Shown: positions 1 through 11,779 of the stretch, one piece after another
Layout: each line of letters opens with the position of its first letter
Numbering within the stretch: position 1 is the stretch's first letter
Assembly: GCA_030549495.1 (NCBI GenBank)
Contig: JAUIRK010000866.1
Coordinates: 558,001-622,000 of the forward strand
DNA length: 64,000 nucleotides
Source: Nectonema munidae
Taxonomy: Eukaryota > Nematomorpha > Nectonematoida > Nectonematidae
Direction of reading: 5' to 3'
Translations under genes and position numbers: made by a program
Notes under the pieces: generated by a model
Databases searched by the model: none
The model's input: the letters and a program-made list of their open reading frames with translations, nothing else
What the model was told of the DNA's origin: nothing

Positions 1-83
1 TTCGTCTGCTTTTTTCAATGACTTTGAATATAAATCGTCTGCGTTTTTTTAAAAATCATCTGATTTCTATGGTACTTAATGGG
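1..83 (+). repeat. piggyBac-like MITE, copy 1 (cut by window edge)
   Basis: The first 49 bases match 18901-18949 exactly. The right end reads ..AATGGG and is followed by TTAA (84-87), the piggyBac target site. Internal CGTCTGC words mark the family. Confidence 0.6.
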
Positions 84-87
84 TTAA

Positions 88-543
88 TTAATTTCAGTAA
101 ATGATGTCTATTTTATTTAGGTATTTGATGCTATCGTTATAATTTAAGTTTCAGAAAGTGTGTATCGAATACTGAGATCGCTTTCAACTGAGCTGTTGTA
201 AGGCGATTTGGTATAGCTTATGGGAGTTCTAAAGTAAATGCGATGCAAGTTATAATTGATTCATTTGCAAATCATATATCGAAGACAAAATGCAGTTTCA
301 AAAAAATAGAAAAAGCATTAATTTTCTATCAGGCGTAAAGCCTATAGGTGTGGTGGCTATCCACGAATCCTTTTTGAGGGAACATAAGCTCAATGTATGT
401 GTACTTGTAAAAATCCTTCATATTATATGTAAATCTTTTAAAACCGCTGGAATTTTGTTGACCACAATGGTAAAAAGCGTACTCACCCAAACTCATATTC
501 TCAAGTGCTTCATTGTAATAATTCCTTTACTCAATCATTTTAG
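88..543 (+). other. Intron upstream of the first visible epimerase exon
   Basis: No convincing exon or repeat seen. The open frame at 290-559 has no family similarity and overlaps the splice acceptor at 536-543. Confidence 0.4.
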
Positions 544-664
544 ATCATTAAGAAGTTGATGGATAAAGAAGTGCAAGCGGTGAGCAAACTGAATGTCCAG
601 ATCGTAGATGTGAGAGACGTAGCTTTAGCGCATGTCAGAGCAATGACGATCAAAGAAGCTGAAG
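544..664 (+). CDS. Epimerase exon 1 of window
   Basis: Acceptor at the end of a T-rich run (ttttag), donor gtaaga. It encodes the segment with VDVRDVALAHVRAM, the conserved block before the substrate-loop region of DFR-like epimerases. It starts in phase 0 and leaves one base for the next exon. Confidence 0.85.
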
Positions 665-3600
665 GTAAGAACAAAGAATTAACAATTTCGAGAGTCTGTT
701 TCTATTTCTTTTACTTATGTACTTCGTTTTACTTTCAAGTTTATTTGATTTACTCTTGGAAGCATTTAAATTTATTATTTCGTAAGTAGATATCTTCTAG
801 TTACTACGAGTTGGAAAGGTTGATGCCAGTTAAATTAATCACACTTATTGTATATTATTAGCGTGCAAATTTCTTGTATTTATTCTTCCGCTTTCAAGCC
901 ATTCACATCCCTTTATAGCACAATGTCTCACTATCAGTGTTCCTGAATTTTTCTTTTTTGTCTTCCCAGGATTTATTCAGAATTTACCGCAAAAATTATT
1001 AGTTTTAGGAGGGAATCAATTATTTTTTATCTTGATTCAAAAATTTGAGCAAGAAATATGATAAATAGGAAATAAAAATTTATTTCATCACAAAGTATTA
1101 ATATAAAAGAATATTAATCTAAAAGATTTATATTAATCTTTATACTTTATCTGAATAAAAGTTAGCGGAGAAGTTATGAAAGAATTTTCTGCTAGCTTAT
1201 TCAAGGAATCAAGCATTTTTGATTTATATTTTTATTTTTGGAAATATATATTTTTTGATTGAAGGAATATTGATTAAGATAAATAGTCTTTAATAGATGA
1301 TGTAACTATATAGAAAGAAAGTTCTAAAAAATGCAGAACACCATTCTTAGATTAGTATAAGTTTAAAGATAAAACACAAATATATATATCTATTCAAAAT
1401 AATTCAACTTTTTAAACAATCAAATGAAAAGTAGATAAATGGCGGAAACTAAATATACTCACAAGAACAAAAATACTGAAAGAATCCGTAAACCGGGATC
1501 TTGGGAAACCAGGAAAGAAACACGTGTCATTAGTGAGCACGAAATAAAAATTATCCGCTTTGAAAATTCATCAAAAAAGAAAACCAGACGATTACTTTTG
1601 GATGAGAAATGAAAGAAAGACTTAAATGAAATATTTTATTGGCTAAAAGTTGGCGGCAATGCGATTTCGCTCTATTGATATTTGTGGACTTTTATGTCGG
1701 TTTAGAGAGCAATGCCAAGAATTTCTTAAACCCAGATAACAGATATATCTAAATTTTCTTCCCATTATTCTAATCATGTTATTTGTATGCAGCTTGAATA
1801 GAAATTGAAATAAATATTAACATCTGTTGTAACTTTTTTTATGCGAAAAAAGTTAACCCGGAGCATTGCATATAAGATACCTGAGTATTTATATCCAGAA
1901 GACAGAGTTGCACCGCTTATGTTGAACTATGATCAAAGAAGACCTGATGCTGAATCGAATCCAAGACTTTGTGATATCTTGACATCCTTACTCACGCCCC
2001 TTGTAACACTGCATGTAAGCACAGTAATTTACGTGTAGTTCTTTAAAGAAAAAAGCGCTTCGTTTAATGTTATCATTAAATCAGAAAACTTTTATCCTTT
2101 TTAGTTATCGTTGTCTTAAAAATTCTTTAATTTTGATTAATTTTTTGGAAAAAATTTTTGAGTTCTCTCAGTAAATATCAAAAATTAATTCAAATAGAAA
2201 TTGTGTTGATAGTTTTCTAATTTTGAAGAAAATTCCATAATTTGCTGAAATGTGTTCAAATCAATAATTAAAATAACAACAAAAAATTTTACACTCAGAA
2301 CTCGTTTATCAGAAAATCGATAGCCAAGAACGCAGCTAAAAGACACACTGCTGACTGTAATTAGTTTTTTGAATGTCTTTCTCCCCCCTATTTCCGACAT
2401 TTACATTCCTACACCGACAGCACTACAAATCAAACTAGTTTCCTTTAAGCATGCTTATAGAGTTTGCTAATCCAACAGACAAAATATTAAAATGTTATTG
2501 ACTGTGGGATAGTACTTGTTAACAAAAGATAATAATGCTTGACGATGCACTACTTTCTTTACTTTTCACATCTTTTTAGTGTAGGATAGAAGATGAAGTA
2601 ATCATTTGTGAAAGATATTATATACGTACTTCCTAAATAAGATTTTAGCTTGAGGTATCGATTCTTTATAAATTTCATACAGTGGGTATGAAATGATGAG
2701 GTTATGTTTGGTATTAATAAATACCAAATGTTGCGTACATACATCGAACGTTTAAAAGCCCTGGGTGAATATAAAAATCAGCAAAAATCACTAAATTTGA
2801 AATAAAAAAGCTTTTGAAACATTTGAATTATTTTATAGATGATACTTTTTTGTATGAAATAAATGTAAGGAATTTTTTTTTTATATAACGCTGTAAAGAA
2901 CTTAGCTTTGTCTTCCAAAAATTGTACTACGCTCTTGTTTTTAAATTTGAAATATCATTAAGCCGGATACTTTTTGCCATCATAGGAGGTGTGAGCACGT
3001 CTAGTTACAGTTTTGATAAAATTATTAAGATGTGTCAAGTTTCTGGAATATATGGAAAGAAAAATTAAGAATTAAAACTTCATTCAAACCTTTTTAATGC
3101 TGTTTATTCTTTTGTTGTTTCAAATTATGATTATATTTGTCTTTTTAACCCTAGAATTTAACCGGATTCGACAGCTGTAAATAATCAAAATGCATCGAAC
3201 AAGTTTTTTAAGATTAATCCTACACATTGTCTTTATTGTTTTAACGTTATTTCAATTATGAAAAAGAAAAACCAATGAAAATATTTTTCCATCTCTAAAC
3301 ATGTGTTTAGTCAGATATCCAAGAATAATAAAATATATATACTTTTTCCTATTATTTTATACCATGCCAAATATCCTTCATTTCTCTAAAATTTCTTCAT
3401 CTAATTTTATTTTAATTTTGGTTATCTTCAAATGAAGGTATGTTTTGGCAGAAGTTTCTTAGTAACTTCTTATCTATCCTAATTATAGAACCATGGCCAA
3501 TAGATCGCTATAATCCTTCATATTGTTACAACATGCTTTATGTCACGATTTTTGGTAGGGAAAAATGTATAATTTTATAAAAAATTGTAAGGCCAAAGAT

Positions 3601-6600
3601 TCATATTGTGCAATCGATCAATGTGGATGAAAGAGATGGCGCATGTCTTGTCGAAAGAGTTCAAACATCATGGCTACTCCATTCCAACAGTTCAAATGCC
3701 CTACATAGCACTCTGGGTCAAGAGCTTTTTCGACAAAACTTTGAAGAAGTATCTGCCTTCGGTAGGCAAAGAAATCAGATGTAACAATGAAAACGTAAGA
3801 ATGAAGAACTCTTACTAACAATCATTCATGTATTTTCAAGATATACCATACTAGAGGTCACTTCAGAGAACAGAGTTAAACTAAGACAGATGGATTTTTC
3901 CCTGCAATTTTTTGCTCTTCCAAATAAATGTTCGACATAAATTCAATTGTATCGCATGAAATTTTTTATCGAGAACTGTCCATTGGCTAAATAATTAATA
4001 ATTGAAAAATGACCTCATTTTAAACTCAAATAATTTGTGAGATGTTTGTTACGGTTTTAAAAAAACACTACCTCCTACCAATTTATTAAACTCTAATTTT
4101 TGAATAACTTTTTGTGTAGAGACAATCTTTGAAGTTATATATTAAGACTTGTTGTTTAATGACGAATAAACGAATCTATGAGTTCAGGGATTTAGATATT
4201 TTGTTTACAAAATGATGTTGAGAAAATTAGACAGAGAATGAAAAGGATCATTTTTGATTATATATAAAAAAAAAGAATGAAGAACCGAGCAGTGTTTATC
4301 GATAGATAAAAAGAAGACAATAAAAATTTGAACCAGTAATATAATAAAAAGAACTACAAACGTAATTTAATAATTTTTAAACCAGATTTATTTTTTACAG
4401 GATTATCATATGAAATGATTAAATTGTTCTTCCAGCATGTGCTAGGATTGAAGAATGATTCTGAGAATGGCTATTCTTAATATTATATGAACACGTTTTT
4501 TATGCAATTTACTGAACGATTTACTAGTGAAGGCATGCTTATTCAAAATCGATATCACAATCTCAAAGAGTTTATTATGCATTATATTTTTTACATCTTT
4601 AAATTTGGTTCTAGAAATTTTCACAGCAGGGATTTTTGGCGTGGGAGTTTGCGCTACAAGAAACGTTCCTGCTAGAAATTTATTGTAAGAGAAGGGTGGA
4701 CAACCCATGGCGCATTCGCCAAAATAGGCACATCGTGTATTCAAGAATGGAGAATAGTATATAATTCCAAATTTCAAAATTAAAATTTTGAAAAATTGCA
4801 ATTTTGCAGTTGTGGATAAATCATAAAAAATAAAAATTTACTTAAAACTATTCTTATTATTAACTTTCCTCATTTGTTTGGTAGTCGAGCGATTTTGAAG
4901 GAGAAAAAAACTCTTGCCCAGTTAAGATTTGTAGGAAACAAGGAAGTTTGCACAAAAATATATCTCGTACATACAGATGCGAAGTCTTCAATGATAATGA
5001 TAAAAACAAATATAAGTCATGAATAACAGATTCAAACTTGGATGATTGTTGAACTAACTCCAAATTTCATTAGCATAGTGAAATCAAACCGACTTCAAAA
5101 ATTCCATGTTTATCATTGCTACTTAATATCGAAAACGTAAAAGAATAAATTGTGCTAGAAAGAGAATTTAGATTTTTATTTTGCAAAGATTATTATGGAA
5201 AAAGTCCAATATAAAAAAATTAAAAATTTTAAAGGTATATTTAGAAACAGGAAGAAAATAAATTTTTGCTCGCAATTTAGGATTAACATTTTTGGCTTAT
5301 ATTCTAGAAAAGTTAGAGATTAAGATCCGAGTATTTTTATTCAATCTAGACAATTAGTCTTATATAACTAATATGGATAGACTTTCTACTTAAAAATGTA
5401 GCACCTTTTCCTACAAGGAACAAACCAATTTTAGATAATTTTTCAAAGGATGAGTATTGAATATTTTTTAATTGTCGATAAGCCATATTGTCTATAGCGA
5501 AGAAGAACTAAGACAAAAAATCCTGGGCAGAACATGCCAATTCAGTACTCAATTTGCTTACGAATGGTTCCAACTTTTCTATGACAAAATGGTCGGCTAT
5601 TTTTGAAATTCAGTTGTTGCAAAGTTTTTTTCTACCTTCAACTTCAACACATCTGTATTCTACTGTTCTTTTTTAAAATTCTAAGAGTAACACGATCTAT
5701 TTAATTTAAATCAATTAAGCTAATTATTGAGAAAATCATATTGTATCAATTTTTAAATAATGAATCTATTTTTTAGATAACTAGACACAATAATTTCTTT
5801 TGGTTGCTTTTTAAATAAAAAATCCTAATCTGTGCACTTCATTTTCCAAATTAGATATTTTTGGTTAACACTGAGATTCTCTATTTATCTTTAACAGATG
5901 AAGAATGTGTTAGGTGTGATTCCCCGAGAGATGCATTCCACAATCATTGACATGACAAAATCGATGATAGAATTCAACATAATAACGAAAGAGCCTAATC
6001 AAGGTTCTTCCTCTCCAACAAAAGCTTCCAAGAAAAAACGCGGTAAATCACTCCTCAATTGTTTTTATTCTCTCCTTGTGTGGATATTTTTGTTATATAT
6101 AACATCCATATAACATGGGATATCGAACCAGAGCAGATGGATAATGTCCAATACTTTCACGACAGGCCAATAGGTCGATAAAAAATCAGGCTAAATAATC
6201 CGCTAAGTTTGATAAGATCTATAGAGAGTATATTAGTTACAGTCTTGTATTTAACTCCTAGTCAAATACATTCGATTTTATTGAAACTAACTAATTGACA
6301 ACTATAAAGACCAGAATAATCAGACAATATCTAATGCAAAGCAGATCTTTATTAAAAAACATTAATAAACACAGACGATTTTATTTTTGTAAAGTCGACT
6401 TATATCGACTATGGTTGATAACCGGTTAATAGATAACTAATAAATTTAAACACTGAATAAATAAATAACTAAACATTAACGACCAGAATAAGCAGACCAT
6501 ATGTGATGTAGAGCAGAAGATTTGTAAGCTTTAATTAAAGCAGATAAAAAATATTTTAGTGACGCTCATTTTCATTTCTAGAACAGGGGTAAGCTTAGCT

Positions 6601-9600
6601 ACTATTTTCAATTCGTTTCCTTTTGTAATTTTTTTAAAACTTCATGACAAAAAAGGGAAGTTTTGTCAATTAAACATGCAAAATAAGCAGAGATACTTTT
6701 TGTAAAATAATATTTTTTTCTAATTTGAACAAATGAGACATAAATATTTGAAATTTGTTAATGTGTTTTTAAAATTGTCATCAAACTGAATTTTAGTTAC
6801 TTCATGCTTAACCTTATGTTATCTCAAATTCGGTCAGCAATTGAAAATCTTTATTGTTTTGAGTGTCAAAATGAATATTCTTAACTAACAACCTAATTCT
6901 ATTTTTTTAAAGGTTTTATATGCCTTACATCCTTTATATAGGATTTTTGTAACAAAGGTAATGAAATATGTTGAAAGAAATTGGTAAATTTAGAAAACTC
7001 AAACTAGAAACTTTTTAGTCGGAGAGATATGGCCTTATGATGCAATCGAATGGTTTTAATCTACGATTCCCGATCGTTATCATCTCTTGTTTGGGTTCCA
7101 TTTTGGTTGTGATCATTGTTTTGATTCGAGAAGCGGATAATTCCTACACTATCCAGTTTTGGGAGATTTTCTCTCCTCCGATGCAATACCAACAACTAAC
7201 TAAAAAAATCAGAAATCTTTAGGGCGGCTTTTTTTCAGTTTCTAATATTCATTTATTTTCAGTCAAGGATACAACCGAAAATAAAGAAAACGCAAATGTC
7301 AGTGAAGATGGAGGTCTTGGTTAGTTGTTCATTTCGTTTCTATATCCATCATACATCTGACATCATTGAATCAGTGCAGATTTTGAAACCAATACTTGTG
7401 TTCTTTTTAAAAAAAAACCCTTATTTTATAGAGAAGCGTTTTAAGTTGATAAACTGATTATGAAAAAGAACTTAACTGTTTCAATAATAATAATTTATAA
7501 TCCTAAAAGCAAAAATGCATTTTTATCTATAGATGGATATAGGATACCAACCTATATCTATAGGTATTTATAGGATACCAACCTTTTTTTAAATTTCTTT
7601 GTGTAAAAATTTTTTTTCAATCATTGTTTTTTCAAATGACTAAACTTTAAAAATATTTCATTCACCATCAGAAGAATTAAAATAAATGTATACAGGGGGT
7701 GGGTATGGAACCATGCTCACACTAATGCGACGTTTGAGCTATTATTATTATTATTATCTAAGTCAGGAATGTCAAACCGATTTTTTACGCCTAGATTTTG
7801 GCAAACAAAATTTATTACAAGCCGCCAGTTAGTTGATCTGTGTAATTTCTTGTTCAGTAATATTTATTTGCATATCTACAAAGCGCCAAAACCAAAACAC
7901 TATGCAAAAGAATGAATTAGTTCAGGGGTCGTTTTAGTGGCACGCAAAAATTCGAAGATTTACAATTAAAAATTTTCATTTACACATAAAGTACAATAAA
8001 TTTTTAAACAGTTTTTATAATAGATCTTAAAGGCAATCAAATGGCTTTTAACTATGGGCAACCATTTTTATTTAGTAGTGTGCCGATATTGAAGAGTTGG
8101 CTAAAGTTATCAAAGAGTCAAGCACTAATTACTTATATAATTTTTTTATTGCTAATTATAATTTTACTTATTATTGTATATTTATGTAAATGTGTATGTA
8201 AAAATTAATAAATTATGAAACAATAATGTTTACTTTGGTTTGGATAAATATACATATGAGGTTGGCACTCGATGCCGTTAGCATAAGGTTGCCGACCCCT
8301 GAATTAGTTGCTACAGTAATTTTATAATGTCAAAATAATAAACAAAAGTAGAAATGGGATCGCATCTCTATGATATGACCTTGAAAGTTAATGTAACGTA
8401 TGCTTAAAAAGATCGTTTTACTAATAAAAAGGAATATGTTAATTTAAAAAGAATATCAGAAAATCATGGCGCCGTTTTCAATTAAAAATCTTTGTGAAAC
8501 AGAATTTTGAATACTTATTGCGATAAAAAGCAAGTAACGAAATCGACTAGAAGTTCAGAGTGACTTGCGGTATGCATGGTCTTGGTTAAGAATTATTATA
8601 TAAAATATAATAATGTTTAACATAATATATTTCAAGTAAAATCCGGTGTGTTGTTTTTATCTAATGAAAGGAGATATGTTATTCTATCAAGTAAAAAAAG
8701 CTTGGGAAGCAGTGAACTAAGAGAATCTTTGAAATGCTTTGCTTTTAGAAAACGAAACACCGCCAGTTGTTCAAACGACTGAAGAAAAGATCGAAGAATC
8801 CTCGGCACTAGGATCTACAACAGCATCCAAAGAGAATTCATCTGCTCGAGGAACAAGTGGGAGCAAGATATTCGCCTGGCCAAGTTTTTTACGACGAAAG
8901 TCCGGTCCACTCAACAATAAGCACGAAAATGGGAACTCATCTGCCTCTGTTAACGCCACCACGCCCAAAAATAACGAAAGTATGAAACAAATCTTTTTCA
9001 CTGTAGCAGCACTAATTACACATAAAAAAGTTAATTAATTTTTTAGCAAGTCAATGTAAACCAGTGGTTCTCAACCGTGGACACGAGAGCCACATGCGAC
9101 CCTCAATCCCTTGTTTCGCGGCCCACATAGCAAAGTTCCAGGAAAAATAGGCTTAGAATATCATTATTAAAATATTCAAAATTTCGCAAATTTATTGATT
9201 TTATGCAGCAATTTGGATTCAGTTGACGTAACTAGAATAATATTCCAGAGTTAATTAAAAACCCTTCTTATAAAAACCGATTTTATGCTTTTGGCAAGGC
9301 CGTCAGTGTAATGTTCGTTCTTAATTTGGTACTTTGTTAAAAAGTTTGAGAACCACTGAATTCTAAATCAAGTTCTAACCTCTTAAAGAGTGCTTTTACT
9401 AAGAGGTAATTATCAATAGGGTTTATTTTTATTTATATACTCTTGCAAGCAAGGCTTTGGAGTTTTTAAACTATCAAATCTTTTCTATTACCCAAAGTTT
9501 CATTTTTGTATATTCAATTATGATTTCCTTCAACTATATATAATAATGGATACCTGTAAGTACTCTCTTAAAACCCGCTTCCTGTGTATATAATTTCTCC

Positions 9601-11471
9601 ACACTTTTTCTAACTTTTTGCATTCTACATTATCATTCTTCTTGATTGAAAGTTTTTTAAATTATAAAATCTCGTTTTTATTTAATTTTTATAAAATACA
9701 AATTTAAATTAAATAAATTTTAAAAAACGGCAATTTTATATTTTTAAAATTTTTTATCAATTCTTCAATGATTTGTTATGTAAGGCCGCCATTTTTTGGC
9801 CGCCTTACAAAAAAAATTTCAAATAAAAAATAATTAAATTAATTATATTTTTTTTTTAATTTTTTTGTGAAATTTCTTGACTTTTAGGAAAAAGATTTGT
9901 TTTGAAATAATTTCTTATTTTTACAAAATTACTTAAATGTTTGTTTTTAATTAAAAAAATCAGATTCGTTTTACATTAAAATTTTTGAAATATTAAATTT
10001 ATTTAAATTCTAATTGTAAAAATCCCTTCAGGCGTAACAGCTCACTTGTTATCTACAAAATAAAAATCATCTACCTTAAGTTTTGAAAATTCATTTATAA
10101 AAAAAATAGACGATTAATTTTTGAAAACCAATGACTTAAACTTTTAATTATATGAAAAAAAATTAAAACTGTTTATTGGCTTTATATGGAATATTTTTGA
10201 CCCAATTGACATATAAAAAACTTCATCCAAAAAAGACTAAATTGATGTAAAATTTCTTGTACGAAGTTTTTTGGATGTAGTTAAGAATTGATTTTGCGCA
10301 TTATTATTATTTTAATATGAGAACCATTTATATTGATAGATGGTGGAGAGAAGACTTGTAAAGATGAAGAATCGAAAAGTAACTCTCCGCCAGAAGTTAA
10401 CTTTTTTTCAACGGATGTAATAGCAGTCAGTTGTGCCGAGGAAGACGCGCCAACGAATGAGGAAAAGGGCCTGCAAGGGGAGCTCAAAGAAAATGACAAG
10501 AACACAGAGTTGGAGGATGAGTCTTGTGAGCAAGAAAAGCAAGAGTGCGCGAGCCAAGGTTTCATCTCTTTCATTTGCGTTGCTACCGGGAGTGCATCAA
10601 ATACATTTGTATACAAATGTAGTGCATTTATATTTAGGCATCTCCAAAGGCTATGCCGCTGCTTTTCAGATTTAACTATTTCAGTGTATGCGTGTCTTAT
10701 GTCAATATCTATGCTTTTGTATGTTTGTCTAGACGTTTTTTGTGTCAAGAATGTTAAAAAATGTATGTATGCACGATTGTGGTAGCACTGAATCTAGCCT
10801 TAACGCTAAACCTAATACTAATGCTAGTTCTATACCAATCCTACCTCCAACAATATGTTTCCAAAACGGCCCATTTAGAAATTGAGTGAACACACTTGTC
10901 AACTTAAGCATAAAGGTAAAGGTACCATGGGGTGTTTTCATCGAAAAGACACACTTGTGCCGTTTGTATCGAACTATGAAGAAATGCTTAATGCGGGAAC
11001 CTTAACTCATGCCTCCAGCCCCGAGCTAAAATTTTTAGAATAATTTTGTAAATGTACACTAATCTTAACACAATCGCACAGTCTTTTCTGCAGGTAACGG
11101 ATAAAAGAAATATCAATATTATATGATATAGAGATTTCGGAACCACTTTAGTAATGTTTCAGCCACTCCTAAAAAATTTTCCTGTTTACGGACCTTCAAA
11201 TAATATAAAATTTAGTTTCTAGTGTTGCTTGTAAAAAATTCTATTTTATGCATTGATTTTACAAACTCCGTACTTAATGCGTTATAACAGTAATCATCTT
11301 AAAATAGCTTCTGAAACCAACATACAAAGAAGACTACTTAAAAAATCTCCCCATCATAAAATTTATTCTTTCTTTTCAGAAGAAGAAGCGAAGATGGACG
11401 AGACTGAAATAGCAGAGAAGACTCAAAATGCAGTTTCTGGTGCAGGCACACTTGTTAATGCTCCAGCATGA
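544..11471 (+). CDS. NAD-dependent epimerase / dihydroflavonol-reductase-like protein, C-terminal 355 residues, seven exons
   Basis: Extended short-chain dehydrogenase family (atypical SDR, DFR-like), which reduces ketones or aldehydes with NAD(P)H. The exact substrate cannot be told. Exons: 544-664, 3592-3794, 5898-6042, 7263-7319, 8749-8979, 10340-10558, 11380-11471, all with GT..AG borders and matching phases. Seen: the VDVRDVALAH block, then GQRFIL across the first junction, then VLGVIPREM and IDMTKSMIEFNII, the normal end of this family. The Rossmann GxxGxxG and YxxxK parts must lie upstream of the window. Beyond the usual end the protein carries about 220 extra residues rich in Ser, Glu, Lys and Asn with no recognised domain and no membrane segment. 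Every tail intron is phase 1. Introns hold SINEs, piggyBac-like and hAT MITEs. The family call is firm; the tail is supported by splice consistency only. Confidence 0.85.
1439..1612 (+). other. Unrecognised 57-codon open frame in intron
   Basis: ATG to TGA, a very basic and Glu-rich peptide (for example ERIRKPGSWETRKE). More codon-like than the surroundings, but no splice sites fit it to the host gene. Possibly a transposon relic; function unknown. Confidence 0.25.
1893..2000 (-). repeat. tRNA-derived SINE, old copy (antisense)
   Basis: Reads as a diverged reverse complement of the family seen best at 63195-63352. It keeps the caccgctta..gaactatga..tgat core and ends in cttactcacgcccc. Confidence 0.55.
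3592..3794 (+). CDS. Epimerase exon 2 of window
   Basis: The acceptor after ttgtaag was chosen because it restores the family motif GQRFIL across the junction; the AG six bases later breaks the frame. The exon contains WMKEMAHVLSKEF and the PSVGKEIRC block. Donor gtaaga, phase 0. Confidence 0.82.
3795..5897 (+). other. Epimerase intron, 2.1 kb
   Basis: AT-rich, nothing recognised on either strand. Confidence 0.5.
5898..6042 (+). CDS. Epimerase exon 3 of window: end of the catalytic fold
   Basis: Acceptor tttaacag, donor gtaaat. It encodes MKNVLGVIPREM and the final helix of the SDR fold, then turns into a Ser/Lys-rich linker. It starts in phase 0 and ends in phase 1. Confidence 0.85.
6294..6425 (-). 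repeat. piggyBac-like MITE, copy 2
   Basis: Inverted relative to 35329-35448: gaccagaataatcagac.. to gttgataaccgg, then TTAA at 6426-6429. The outer left end is decayed. Confidence 0.6.
6480..6570 (-). repeat. piggyBac-like MITE, copy 3 (partial)
   Basis: Starts right after TTAA (6476-6479) with gaccagaataagcagacc, the same end as copy 2, 50 bp beyond it in the same orientation. The other end fades out. Confidence 0.5.
7263..7319 (+). CDS. Epimerase exon 4 of window: 19-codon tail exon
   Basis: 57 bp, phase 1 on both sides, acceptor tattttcag, donor gttagt. It encodes a charged Asn/Glu-rich stretch. It is tiny but fits both neighbouring phases. Skipping it would keep the frame. Confidence 0.65.
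7320..8748 (+). other. Epimerase intron, 1.4 kb
   Basis: Holds a short (TTA)n tract near 7740 and a complete hAT-type MITE (7923-8301). Remainder AT-rich without recognised content. Confidence 0.5.
7923..8301. mobile_element. hAT-type MITE with perfect 8-bp target duplication
   Basis: 379 bp beginning CAGGGGTCG and ending CGACCCCTG. It is flanked by AATTAGTT at 7915-7922 and again at 8302-8309. Short CAGGGG-type ends plus an 8-bp duplication are hAT hallmarks. No open frame, so non-autonomous. Confidence 0.85.
8749..8979 (+). CDS. Epimerase exon 5 of window: Ser/Thr-rich tail
   Basis: 231 bp, phase 1 on both sides. Acceptor gcttttag, donor gtatga. It encodes a Ser/Thr/Glu-rich segment with one basic patch (FLRRKSGP). 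No known domain. Base composition is clearly richer in G+C than the flanking introns, as expected for coding DNA. Confidence 0.75.
9062..9358. mobile_element. hAT-type MITE (CAGTGGTTCTCAA ends)
   Basis: 297 bp with 13-bp perfect inverted ends CAGTGGTTCTCAA, the classic terminal motif of many hAT MITEs in animals. The expected 8-bp duplication is not visible, so it is older or the flanks have changed. Confidence 0.75.
9359..10339 (+). other. Epimerase intron remainder
   Basis: Extremely AT-rich (long A and T runs near 9650-10010). No feature recognised. Confidence 0.5.
10340..10558 (+). CDS. Epimerase exon 6 of window: acidic tail
   Basis: 219 bp, phase 1 on both sides. Acceptor attgatag, donor gtttca (weak). 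It encodes a strongly acidic, Glu-rich segment. Coding-like composition and phase match support it. Confidence 0.72.
10911..11022 (-). repeat. tRNA-derived SINE (antisense, internally shortened)
   Basis: Starts taaaggtaaaggtaccatgg, then the cgaaaagacacacttgtgcc core and gtatcgaactatgaag. The stretch with the B-box region is partly lost. It lies in the last epimerase intron. Confidence 0.7.
11380..11471 (+). CDS. Epimerase terminal exon
   Basis: Acceptor tcttttcag preceded by a good pyrimidine tract. Thirty codons and a TGA stop follow in the phase set by the previous exon. A polyadenylation signal lies 160 bp beyond the stop. Confidence 0.75.
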
Positions 11472-11631
11472 ATTTGAGCTTTCTCAAAACCCAAAGATCC
11501 TCTAAACACATATCATCATCATCATCTCCATATAAACTTTTGTAGTTATTTAATGTTTTGTAAAATATGCACTATACTTTCATCACCTTCCTTTTTCATT
11601 TCATTTTTATTTTATATTAAAGTGTTTTTTA

Positions 11632-11637
11632 AATAAA
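11632..11637 (+). terminator. Poly(A) signal of the epimerase gene
   Basis: AATAAA about 160 bp after the stop, with an ATTAAA some 15 bp earlier and a T-rich stretch after it. Confidence 0.6.
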
Positions 11638-11779
11638 TTCAGTTTTTTTCTCAAAGTTTTATCTAAAAAATGTAAAATCTAGCTATTATTAAAATCACAT
11701 TATTAGTAATGCCTTTTCAGTTATCAATACCTCTTTACAAAGTTCATCTTGGCTTGTAGTGTAAAAGGGAGGGAGGGGT

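Larger units (their letters stand above)
665..3591 (+). other. Epimerase intron, 2.9 kb
   Basis: AT-rich. Holds a 57-codon open frame (1439-1612) and one old antisense SINE (1893-2000). A 19-bp word, gactgtgggatagtacttg, near 2500 recurs inverted near 22290. Otherwise nothing recognised. Confidence 0.5.
6043..7262 (+). other. Epimerase intron, 1.2 kb
   Basis: Holds two inverted piggyBac-like MITE copies (6294-6425 and 6480-6570). The rest is AT-rich and unremarkable. Confidence 0.5.

Noticed and set aside
290-559. Candidate additional epimerase exon
   Set aside because: No family similarity, and it runs over the splice acceptor of the real exon at 544.
1841-2038. Open frame of 65 codons
   Set aside because: It is mostly the antisense of an old SINE (1893-2000), not a gene.
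10281-10748. 155-codon minus-strand frame
   Set aside because: Antisense of the acidic epimerase exon at 10340-10558; Ser/Leu-rich as expected for a shadow of Glu-rich codons.
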